Origin: an uncultured Eubacterium sp.
GTDB lineage: Bacteria > Bacillota > Clostridia > Lachnospirales > Lachnospiraceae
Direction of reading: 5' to 3'
Length of the DNA stretch: 8,374 bases
Assembly (NCBI GenBank): GCA_900547255.1
Contig: URGC01000102.1
Coordinates: 1-8,374, forward strand
Positions 1-5,891 of this stretch are shown here, in pieces. How positions within the stretch are numbered: the stretch's first letter is position 1; each line of letters opens with the position of its first letter. Made by a program: the position numbers and the translations under genes. Under the pieces are notes generated by a model. That model ran no database searches, was not told the origin of the DNA, and was given only the letters and a program-made list of their open reading frames with translations.

Positions 1-43
1 TGGTGTGTTCCTGTCCTGCTTCAATCATAGATAATGGCATCAT
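1..43 (-). CDS. feoA: FeoA family ferrous iron transport protein, N-terminal fragment (rest lies outside the window)
   Basis: Reading leftwards from 43, the minus strand encodes MMPLSMIEAGQEHT before the window ends. The MPLS.xxxG start is characteristic of FeoA, the small SH3-like cytoplasmic protein that partners the FeoB Fe2+ permease. An AGAGG ribosome binding site (53-49) lies 5 nt upstream of the ATG at 43-41; a second in-frame ATG at 40-38 could also serve. Supporting context is the promoter TTGACA-N17-TATACT about 50 nt upstream and a divergent DtxR-type regulator gene, a common partner of feo operons. Only 14 residues are visible, so the family call rests on this short motif plus context. 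feoB is expected to follow beyond the left edge, but that is inference. Confidence 0.72.
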   Translation of the reverse strand, partial: MMPLSMIEAGQEHT

Positions 44-97
44 AATGACCTCTTTTCTGTGGTTAGTTATTGATAAAATGTTTCATTTCCAGCACAG

Positions 98-211
98 TTA
101 GTATATCCGAACGCTTCTTAGATGTCAATAACTTTTTTTAGTTTTTTCTAATTTTTTTTAGCTTCTTCTAATATTTTTTAGCTTTTTCTAATGAATTTTA
201 TTAACAGCTTA
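98..211. promoter_or_regulatory. Array of 20-bp-phased TTAG-N6-CTAA dyads, probable metalloregulator operator
   Basis: Three perfect TTAG-N6-CTAA dyads lie at 138-151, 158-171 and 178-191, exactly 20 bp apart. In the same register there are two one-mismatch copies, TTAG-N6-CGAA at 98-111 over the feoA -10 box and TTAG-N6-ATAA at 118-131 over the -35 box, and a two-mismatch copy at 198-211. Half-sites therefore recur every 10 bp on one face of the helix, separated by T-tracts that should also bend the DNA. TTAG/CTAA are the half-site letters of DtxR/IdeR boxes, but the N6 spacing differs from the classical 19-bp box. A further TTAG-N6-ATAA at 63-76, in the feoA leader, is out of register. Binding by the neighbouring DtxR-like protein is inference. 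Confidence 0.65.
100..128 (-). promoter_or_regulatory. Sigma-A promoter of feoA
   Basis: The minus strand reads TTGACA at 128-123 (perfect -35), a 17-bp spacer (122-106), then TATACT at 105-100 (one mismatch from TATAAT). Transcription would start near 93, giving a leader of about 50 nt before the feoA ATG at 43. The -10 and -35 boxes each lie inside one unit of the 20-bp TTAG/CTAA array, so a protein bound there would block polymerase. Confidence 0.8.
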
Positions 212-289
212 TTTTATTGTTTTTGAAAAATTTTTTCAGATATAAACGGAATCTTTCCTATTTATATGGTTGTAAATATGTCCAACAAC

Positions 290-318
290 TTGAAAATGAA
301 AATTTATTGTGCTAATAT
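290..318 (+). promoter_or_regulatory. Promoter of the DtxR-like regulator gene
   Basis: TTGAAA at 290-295, a 17-bp spacer and TAATAT at 313-318, preceded by a TGC extended -10 (310-312). This puts the start near 325 and gives a leader of about 27 nt. No TTAG/CTAA dyad overlaps this promoter; the array ends about 80-100 bp upstream. Confidence 0.6.
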
Positions 319-351
319 ATTTTATATTGCAGATATCTCAAGGAGGCTATA

Positions 352-717
352 ATGAACACAGGTAATAACGAATCTGCTGAAAACTATCTGGAGACTATTC
401 TTGTTCTTAGCAAGACTCTCCCTGTAGTTCGTTCAGTTGATATATGTAATGAATTAGGTTTTAAGAAGAGCAGCGTAAGTGTTGCCATGAAGAATTTAAG
501 GGAAAAGAATTATATACTTGTTTCTGATGCAGGATTTATCACACTTACAGATGCAGGACGTGCTATCGCTGAGATGATTTATGAACGCCATGAGTTCTTA
601 TCTGGCTGGCTTATCAAACTCGGTGTCCCAGCAGAGATTGCCACAGAGGACGCATGTAAGATTGAGCATGTAATCAGCAAGGAAAGCTTTGAGGCTATCA
701 AGAAGGCTGTAAGATAA
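352..717 (+). CDS. Short DtxR/IdeR-type iron-dependent transcriptional regulator
   Basis: This 121-residue protein has the DtxR layout. Residues 1-70 form a winged helix-turn-helix (SVDICNELGFKKSSVSVAM at 28-46 is the helix-turn-helix; the wing is near 57-66). Residues 71-121 form the helical dimerisation and metal-binding domain. The C-terminal SH3 domain of DtxR/IdeR is absent, as in MntR-like forms. Putative metal ligands are Cys102, Glu105 and His106 (ACKIEH), matching the Cys-x2-Glu-His of the main DtxR site rather than the Glu of manganese-sensing MntR, so Fe2+ is the likelier effector. Asn11 sits where DtxR has Met10. Ancillary-site positions are only partly kept: His80 is present, but Ser84 and Thr98 replace the Glu and His. 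AGGAGG at 341-346, 5 nt before the ATG, fixes the start. The gene diverges from feoA and probably represses it when iron is plentiful. Confidence 0.88.
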   Translation: MNTGNNESAENYLETILVLSKTLPVVRSVDICNELGFKKSSVSVAMKNLREKNYILVSDAGFITLTDAGRAIAEMIYERHEFLSGWLIKLGVPAEIATEDACKIEHVISKESFEAIKKAVR

Positions 718-736
718 GAAGATGCGGATAGGGTTG

Positions 737-798
737 TGATTTCATGAAGCTTTGGTTTCGTGGGATTCTGATTGCATGAAGCTTTGATTTCATGATTC
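737..798. repeat. Imperfect tandem repeat, two units of about 31 bp
   Basis: Unit 1 (737-768, 32 bp) and unit 2 (769-798, 30 bp) share TGATT, then CATGAAGCTTTG (743-754 and 775-786), TTTC and a final ATTC. They differ by a few substitutions and a 2-bp indel. This looks like a local duplication just after the regulator stop codon; no function is visible. Confidence 0.7.
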
Positions 799-904
799 AC
801 TATTATCAGCATATGGTTTTGGCTTATATCAAGGATTTTCTCATAAAAAATCCAAAAAGCTCCCAAATATGACACCTAAAAATTGAAATTAGATTTATAC
901 AAGA

Positions 905-960
905 AAAAGTTGCTGGAAAATCCAAATTCACGAAGAATTCTGGGTTTCCCAGCAACTTTT
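905..960. terminator. Long hairpin, probable bidirectional terminator
   Basis: The arm 905-929 (AAAAGTTGCTGG...AATTC) pairs with 935-960 (GAATT...CCAGCAACTTTT) across a 5-nt loop (ACGAA). The stem is about 24 bp with one A-C mismatch, one G-U pair and one bulged C. On the plus strand the stem runs into TTTTATATTATTT; on the minus strand into a T-rich tail (CTTTTTCTTG). It lies between the convergent regulator and thrH genes, about 190 nt past the former and 175 nt past the latter, so it can stop transcription from both sides. The stem is longer than a usual intrinsic terminator. Confidence 0.75.
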
Positions 961-1134
961 ATATTATTTAAGCCAAAAACCAATTCTTAATTACAAACCA
1001 GATGTCTTTTTGGATTTTTCAAGAAATATTCCTCTCATATAACCAAACTTACTTCTTATAATGTATATAATGTACCCCATGTAGTGGACACGCACATGCA
1101 AATTATTCACCCAAAATTGGGACCAAACTATATT

Positions 1135-1737
1135 TTAGTTCATAGCCTTCTTAATGGCAGCCATAAGCTCATCATATGTCTCGAATGCTTCAAGCTCAGG
1201 ATTGTCCTGCTTAATCTTATCAGTACTCTTGAATAAGAATCCTGCCTTGCTTGCCTTAATCATGGCAAGATCATTGTAGCTGTCGCCACTTGCTATAGTC
1301 TCATATCCGATAGACTGTAAAGCCTTAACAGTTGTGAGCTTAGACTGTTCACAGCGCATCTTGAATCCTGTAATCTCTCCGTTGTCAGCAACCTCTAAAG
1401 AATTGCAGAATATAGTTGGCCAGCCAAGCTTCTCCATAAGTGGAGTTGCAAACTGTGAAAATGTATCACTTATAATAATAACCTGTGTAAATGAACGAAG
1501 CTCATCTAAGAACTTCTTAGCTCCTGGAAGTGGATCAATCCTGGCGATTGTCTCCTGAATCTCTTTAAGTCCAAGGCCATGCTCTTTAAGAACACCAAGT
1601 CTCCATTTCATAAGCTTGTCATAATCAGGCTCATCTCTTGTAGTCTTCTTTAACTCTGGAATTCCACTAGCCTCAGCGAATGCAATCCAAATCTCTGGCA
1701 CCAATACACCTTCAAGGTCTAAACAAGTAATGTACAT
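1135..1737 (-). CDS. thrH: Bifunctional phosphoserine phosphatase / phosphoserine:homoserine phosphotransferase
   Basis: This 200-residue HAD-superfamily protein closely resembles Pseudomonas ThrH in length and motifs. ThrH dephosphorylates phosphoserine and can pass the phosphate to homoserine, so it links serine and threonine biosynthesis in the cytoplasm. Motif I is CLDLEGVLVPE (5-15), with nucleophile Asp7 and Glu9 in place of the usual second Asp, as in ThrH. The cap region has TTRDEPDYDKLMKWR (32-46). Motif II is Ser90 (IISDTF), motif III probably Lys133, and motif IV GDSYND (151-156). The frame stays open upstream to an ATG at 1779, but AAGGAG at 1750-1745, 7 nt before the ATG at 1737, and the family N-terminus both favour 1737. 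It has its own promoter and may also receive read-through from the channel gene. It probably serves as the SerB activity here. Confidence 0.92.
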   Translation of the reverse strand: MYITCLDLEGVLVPEIWIAFAEASGIPELKKTTRDEPDYDKLMKWRLGVLKEHGLGLKEIQETIARIDPLPGAKKFLDELRSFTQVIIISDTFSQFATPLMEKLGWPTIFCNSLEVADNGEITGFKMRCEQSKLTTVKALQSIGYETIASGDSYNDLAMIKASKAGFLFKSTDKIKQDNPELEAFETYDELMAAIKKAMN

Positions 1738-1760
1738 ATTATTTCTCCTTTTTACAGACA

Positions 1761-1776
1761 CAGGAACGGCTTCCTG
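1761..1776. promoter_or_regulatory. Perfect inverted repeat in the thrH leader
   Basis: CAGGAA-CGGC-TTCCTG forms a 6-bp stem with a 4-nt loop, ending 11 nt upstream of the thrH ribosome binding site and inside the predicted leader (start near 1795). It could be a small RNA hairpin affecting translation or an operator. There is no T-run after it, so it is not a terminator. Confidence 0.45.
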
Positions 1777-1801
1777 CATAATTATGAACTCTCATTGAGT
1801 A

Positions 1802-1830
1802 ATTATATATTATTTATAATAGAGATTCAA
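1802..1830 (-). promoter_or_regulatory. Promoter of thrH
   Basis: The minus strand has TTGAAT at 1830-1825, a 17-bp spacer and a perfect TATAAT at 1807-1802. It lies between the channel stop codon and thrH, with a start near 1795 and a leader of about 58 nt. thrH therefore need not rely on the upstream operon. Confidence 0.68.
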
Positions 1831-1869
1831 CGAGTTTCTTTATGCTAATTCTTGTATCCAAATATAATT

Positions 1870-2823
1870 TCAGGAATTCTCATCCCTGATAACAATGATA
1901 TCATTAATCTTAAGCACAGTGTCCTTCTGTGGCAAAATCGACAAGTCATCACGCAGCAATAAAAATACAGTAACACCGCTGCTCTCCTCCAGCTCCTCAA
2001 CTGTCTTACCCGCATTTCTGTTATCGACAAGAACTTCTGCTATCTTCTTGATATCCTCATCCTTGAGGGCTGATATATTACTCTTTCTCTGGTACTGCTC
2101 AACAAAACCGGCACTTATAATACCTGTAGGTATGGCAACCACGCCCACACCGAGATACGCTATGCATATCGCCATGATTCTTCCAAGAGTTGTTATTGGA
2201 TATATGTCACCATAACCGACAGTAAGCAGCGTAGACATGCTCCACCACACACCACTGAATGCATTGCAAAATACCTCCGGCTGTGCATCATGTTCAATAC
2301 TGTACATGCACAGGCTGCTCGCCATCATAAGTATAAGCACGATGAATACAGATGATATAATCTGGTTACGCTTCTCATACAGAACTGTTGTTATGACATT
2401 GAATGAATCATACTTCGCATTCAGCCTGAACAGATGGAATATTCTTGCCACTCGTAACATTCTGAATATAACAAATCCTGACAGGAAAAATGCTGGTATA
2501 ATTGTCAGCAAATCAACAATTCCATCGAATGATATTATGAATTTAAACCTCGCCCGGATTCTGTTGCACTCTGGAAACAGATAGTCCGCCGTCCATATGC
2601 GCAGAAGATACTCAACGCAGAATATCGTTACCGTCGCATACTCCATAACATTGAAGAAACCAGACATCCATGCAAACTTGTCGAATGTCTGCATAAATGT
2701 AACAACAATATTGCATACAATTGTAATTGTTATAAATATATCAAACGCCCGGCTTATACGATTGCTCTTATCACCAATCTGGATTATGTTGAATATTTTC
2801 TGCTTTAACTGTTTATCTTTCAT
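1870..2823 (-). CDS. Voltage-gated-type potassium channel with a C-terminal TrkA-C-like domain
   Basis: This 317-residue membrane protein has six predicted segments: S1 about 24-47, S2 57-76, S3 96-113, S4 117-134 with spaced arginines (R121, R124, R127, R133), S5 152-174, S6 211-240. The pore helix (187-200) is followed by the K+ selectivity filter TVGYGD (201-206), and a PTG hinge (232-234) lies in S6. This is the Kv-type ion transport family, conducting K+ across the cytoplasmic membrane. Residues about 255-315 (AGKTVEELEE, GVTVFLLLRDD, DTVLKINDIIVI) look like a TrkA-C/RCK-C domain without the Rossmann RCK-N part. The ATG overlaps the antiporter stop as ATGA (2823-2820), and no independent ribosome binding site is obvious, so translation is probably coupled. 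In Firmicutes some RCK-C domains bind c-di-AMP; applying that here is inference. Confidence 0.88.
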   Translation of the reverse strand: MKDKQLKQKIFNIIQIGDKSNRISRAFDIFITITIVCNIVVTFMQTFDKFAWMSGFFNVMEYATVTIFCVEYLLRIWTADYLFPECNRIRARFKFIISFDGIVDLLTIIPAFFLSGFVIFRMLRVARIFHLFRLNAKYDSFNVITTVLYEKRNQIISSVFIVLILMMASSLCMYSIEHDAQPEVFCNAFSGVWWSMSTLLTVGYGDIYPITTLGRIMAICIAYLGVGVVAIPTGIISAGFVEQYQRKSNISALKDEDIKKIAEVLVDNRNAGKTVEELEESSGVTVFLLLRDDLSILPQKDTVLKINDIIVIRDENS

Positions 2824-4430
2824 ACCTGTTTTTTCTTCTTAACCTGTTTAATCACTAATATAACACTAATCATCATAACAACAGAGATTGGAAGAACTAT
2901 GAATACATTCTGGATAAATCCAGCCAGAATGTAGCTCACAAATGATACCGCCGCCGCAAGCAGTGCATATGGAAGCTGTGTCGACACATGGTTTACATGA
3001 TTACACTGTGCTCCCGCTGATGCCATAATTGTTGTATCCGATATAGGTGAGCAGTGGTCTCCACATACTGCGCCAGCCATACATGCTGATATAGAGATAA
3101 TCATAAGTTCATAATTGCTGCTCTGGAATACCTCTACAACAATCGGAATAAGTATACCGAATGTTCCCCATGATGTTCCTGTCGCAAATGCGATTACACA
3201 TCCAACCACGAATATAACCGCTGGAAGGAAGCTCATAAAGTTACCTGATACTGAACTCATAACATCAAATACGAATGTCTTTGCACCGAGAAGGTCTGTC
3301 ATGCTCTTAAGTGTCCATGCAAATGTAAGAATAAGAATTGCAGGAACCATTGATTTGAAGCCTTCCGGAATACATTCCATACATTTGTTGAAATCTAATA
3401 CATTTCTGACACAATATAATACAACTGTCACAACTAACGCAAAGAAGCTTCCGAGCGCAAGCCCTACAGATGCATCGCTCTGTGAAAATGCTGTTATAAA
3501 ATCAACACCGCCAAAGAATCCACCTGTATAAATCATTCCGATAACGCAGAATACAATAAGGCTTATAATAGGAATAAGAAGGTCAATAACCTTGCCATTA
3601 GACACTCCCTGTTCCTGGACTTTGCTGTTGTCAACCTTGTTGCCAGCGCCATATATATCGCCATTGACCGCACTGATTTCGTACATTTCCATCTGGCCAT
3701 ATTCAACATTTAACAGAATCATTGAAACCATCATAAATATTGTAAGAATCGCATAGAAATTATATGGAATCGCCTTAACGAACAGCGCAAGTCCATCCTC
3801 ACCCTCAACGAATCCAGCAACCGCCGCTGCCCATGACGATATAGGTGCTATGATACATACTGGTGCCGCTGTCGCATCTATTAAGTATGCCAGCTTTGTT
3901 CTTGATATTTTGAATTTATCGGACACCGGGCGCATTACACTTCCCACTGTAAGGCAGTTAAAATAATCATCTATGAATATCAACACGCCGAGAAGCACTG
4001 TGATAAGCTGCGCTCCCTGTCTTGATTTGATATGCTCTGATGCCCATACTCCGAATGCTCTTGAACCTCCAGCCCTGTTCATAAGTGCAACCATAGTTCC
4101 AAGTATGACAAGGAATATAAGAATTCCGACATTATAGCTGTCTGTAAGCACTCCAACTATACCATCTGAAAATACAGTGTTAACTGTCTTTTCAAAGCTG
4201 AATCCCGATGCAAATACTGCACCGACTGCTATTCCTACGAAAAGTGAGCTGTATACCTCTTTTGTTATCAACGCCAGTGCTATCGCTATGAATGATGGAA
4301 CCAGCGACCAGAATGTAGCATATTCTGAAGGTGATGGAATCGCTGTCACATATCTGGATATAATTCCAAGTGCTATGACAACAAGCGCAACAACACCTAT
4401 GCTAATGATACTTGTTTTCTTGTTTTTCAA
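2820..4430 (-). CDS. nhaC: NhaC-family Na+/H+ antiporter
   Basis: This 536-residue polytopic membrane protein carries the hallmarks of the NhaC / Na_H_antiporter family: IDDYFN (153-158), DATAAPVCIIAPISSW (about 185-200), TGTSWGTFGILIP (417-429), and GDHCSPISDTTIMAS (457-471) followed by CNHVNHVSTQLPYALLAA. It likely exchanges Na+ for H+ at the cytoplasmic membrane; members also exchange organic acids (MleN-type), so the substrate is not certain. The start is taken as TTG at 4430 because GGGAGG (4443-4438) lies 7 nt upstream. An earlier in-frame TTG at 4454 would put that ribosome binding site inside the gene. A weak hairpin, ACAAT-N5-ATTGT (4451-4465), precedes it. The gene follows apeB by 66 bp and overlaps the K+ channel gene by 4 bp. 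The final residues are lysine-rich (KKKKQV region). Confidence 0.87.
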   Translation of the reverse strand: MKNKKTSIISIGVVALVVIALGIISRYVTAIPSPSEYATFWSLVPSFIAIALALITKEVYSSLFVGIAVGAVFASGFSFEKTVNTVFSDGIVGVLTDSYNVGILIFLVILGTMVALMNRAGGSRAFGVWASEHIKSRQGAQLITVLLGVLIFIDDYFNCLTVGSVMRPVSDKFKISRTKLAYLIDATAAPVCIIAPISSWAAAVAGFVEGEDGLALFVKAIPYNFYAILTIFMMVSMILLNVEYGQMEMYEISAVNGDIYGAGNKVDNSKVQEQGVSNGKVIDLLIPIISLIVFCVIGMIYTGGFFGGVDFITAFSQSDASVGLALGSFFALVVTVVLYCVRNVLDFNKCMECIPEGFKSMVPAILILTFAWTLKSMTDLLGAKTFVFDVMSSVSGNFMSFLPAVIFVVGCVIAFATGTSWGTFGILIPIVVEVFQSSNYELMIISISACMAGAVCGDHCSPISDTTIMASAGAQCNHVNHVSTQLPYALLAAAVSFVSYILAGFIQNVFIVLPISVVMMISVILVIKQVKKKKQV

Positions 4431-4496
4431 AATGTTTCCTCCCAGAATTAACAATCTTTTATTGTCTATCTTTTTAACTGTAAATCTGCCAACTAA

Positions 4497-5813
4497 CTAT
4501 CTGTAATTAATGCTCCAGCTTCTATCAGATTCAGCAGCTATTGACGCTTCAAAGAAGCATTTGACCGCCTCATACATATACTGTGTGTCTTTAACTCCCG
4601 CTGTCTCATATGGCGAATGCATCGCAAGCTGTGCAAGACCTATATCTACAGTATTAACCGATACATGGCGGTTAGATATATTGCCGAGTGTAGAACCACC
4701 AGCTATATCTGAGCGGTTGACATATGTCTGGTATGGCACACCTGCCTTCTCACATACCGTCTTGAATATAGTATCAGAAACTGCGTCTGTTGTATACTTC
4801 TGATTAGCATTATGCTTTATCACAATTCCCTTATTCATATAAGGTCTGTTAGTTGGGTCTGCTTTGTCTGTATGGTTTGGATGTACCGCATGTGCGTTAT
4901 CGGCTGACAGCATATAGGAACTGCTCTCTGCAATTCTTCTTGCCTCCTCGCTCTTACCTGAACAAACCGCTATACGCTCCATAACGTCTCTAAGAAATGT
5001 CGAATCGGCTCCCTGCTTGGTTGTGCTTCCAACCTCCTCATTATCAAATACAGCGCATACCGATACACTGTCTGCGCTGATTCTGCCATCTATAAGTGCT
5101 CTCATACAGCTATAAGCGCACATCAGGTCATCAAGTCTTGGTGCTGACACATATTCATTGTCAGCTCCCCATACACAGCCCTGCTGTCTGTTATACAGGA
5201 ATAAATCCATCCCCACCACGCTATCTGCATAAGACTTACCTGTGATTATCTGCTCTAATCTTCCACCAGCCATCTCGCTTCCAATAAGTGGAATCATGTC
5301 TTTCTGCGCATTATAGCTGTACCCTGAATTGACCTCTCTGTCCATATGGATAGCAAGGTTAGGTATCATGCACAAATCCCTGTCAATATTAACAAGCTTT
5401 GAAACGAATTTTTCTCCAGACCGTGTCTTTTCTTTAACAATAACTCTTCCTGCCACAGAAAGCGGTCTGTCAAACCAGGGTGCCATTATCATGCCACCAT
5501 ATTTCTCGACGTTAAGGCATGTATAATGTCCATCAACTGTCATCTCAGGATTCGTCTTTATCTTAAATGATGGTGAATCACTGTGTGCCGCCGCTATCTG
5601 ATAATTGGCGTAATCAACATTTTCTGGCATGTTAAATGCTATTATAGATGAACCGCCTCTTGTGACATAATATCTGCCGCCAGCCTCTATCTTCCACTCT
5701 TCACATTCATTTAACTGCTTGTATCCCTTTGCAGACAGCATATCTGCAAAATTCGCTGCTGCATGGTATGCTGTAGGACTTACCTCAATAAATTTAATCA
5801 AATCTTCTGTCAT
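4497..5813 (-). CDS. apeB: M18 family aminopeptidase (aspartyl aminopeptidase type)
   Basis: This 438-residue cytoplasmic metallopeptidase is close in length and N-terminal form to bacterial ApeB proteins. It would remove N-terminal residues, typically acidic ones, from peptides using a two-metal centre within a large homo-oligomer. Visible ligands in family order are His77 (AAHSDSP), Asp228 (RLDDL), catalytic Glu259 and metal Glu260 (DNEEVGS), Asp304 (SADNAH) and His399 (MHSPYE). The ATG at 5813 follows AGGAG (5826-5822) by 8 nt. It lies 78 bp after the rloB-like stop with no strong terminator between them, and 66 bp before nhaC. It may lead the apeB-nhaC-channel unit, but I see no good promoter directly in front of it. 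All expected catalytic residues are present, so it should be active. Confidence 0.93.
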   Translation of the reverse strand: MTEDLIKFIEVSPTAYHAAANFADMLSAKGYKQLNECEEWKIEAGGRYYVTRGGSSIIAFNMPENVDYANYQIAAAHSDSPSFKIKTNPEMTVDGHYTCLNVEKYGGMIMAPWFDRPLSVAGRVIVKEKTRSGEKFVSKLVNIDRDLCMIPNLAIHMDREVNSGYSYNAQKDMIPLIGSEMAGGRLEQIITGKSYADSVVGMDLFLYNRQQGCVWGADNEYVSAPRLDDLMCAYSCMRALIDGRISADSVSVCAVFDNEEVGSTTKQGADSTFLRDVMERIAVCSGKSEEARRIAESSSYMLSADNAHAVHPNHTDKADPTNRPYMNKGIVIKHNANQKYTTDAVSDTIFKTVCEKAGVPYQTYVNRSDIAGGSTLGNISNRHVSVNTVDIGLAQLAMHSPYETAGVKDTQYMYEAVKCFFEASIAAESDRSWSINYR

Positions 5814-5836
5814 TTCTGAATCTCCTGATTATTTAT

Positions 5837-5867
5837 CTTATATCTTTTATTTTTCAACTTATATCTT
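5837..5867. repeat. Pair of 10-bp direct repeats upstream of apeB
   Basis: CTTATATCTT occurs at 5837-5846 and 5858-5867, 21 bp apart (about two helical turns), between the rloB-like gene and apeB. On the minus strand each copy contains TATAAG, so these could be weak -10 elements or a regulator site. Function is unknown. Confidence 0.4.
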
Positions 5868-5891
5868 CTGTTGGTATTAGTACCTATTGCT

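Larger units (their letters stand above)
718..1134. other. Non-coding region between the convergent regulator and thrH genes
   Basis: No convincing gene is seen in these 417 bases; the open frames are short and lack ribosome binding sites. The region holds an imperfect tandem repeat (737-798), a long terminator-like hairpin (905-960), a tandem 9-mer TATAATGTA at 1057-1074, and a stretch resembling an insertion-sequence end (1071-1091). A small dyad CCCA-AAAT-TGGG (1110-1121) lies just past the thrH stop and is too weak to call a terminator. Confidence 0.6.

Noticed and set aside
224..238. Near-palindrome TGAAAAA-T-TTTTTCA
   Set aside because: It is a 15-bp dyad in very A/T-rich DNA and could be chance; not placed on either promoter and not clearly a Fur or PerR box.
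579..875. 98-codon minus-strand frame antisense to the regulator gene
   Set aside because: It overlaps the well-supported regulator and has no ribosome binding site or recognisable motif; it is a shadow frame.
1110..1121. CCCAAAATTGGG dyad after the thrH stop, considered as a terminator
   Set aside because: The stem is only 4 bp with no T-run on the minus strand; the 905-960 hairpin is far better.
718..1134. Small RNA, riboswitch, tRNA or CRISPR array in the largest gene-free stretch
   Set aside because: No cloverleaf, known riboswitch core or regular spacer-repeat pattern was seen; only the hairpin and the two-unit repeat.
1845..2030. 61-codon minus-strand frame at the end of the channel gene
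   Set aside because: It lies mostly inside the channel in another frame; the Cys/Arg-rich composition is typical of an out-of-frame translation.
3115..3531. 138-codon plus-strand frame inside nhaC
   Set aside because: It is fully antisense to conserved antiporter motifs and has no start signals; chance open frame.
4431..4496. Possible separate promoter for nhaC
   Set aside because: No hexamer pair with good spacing was found; the closest (TTTACA-N17-TAAAAG) is too weak to call.
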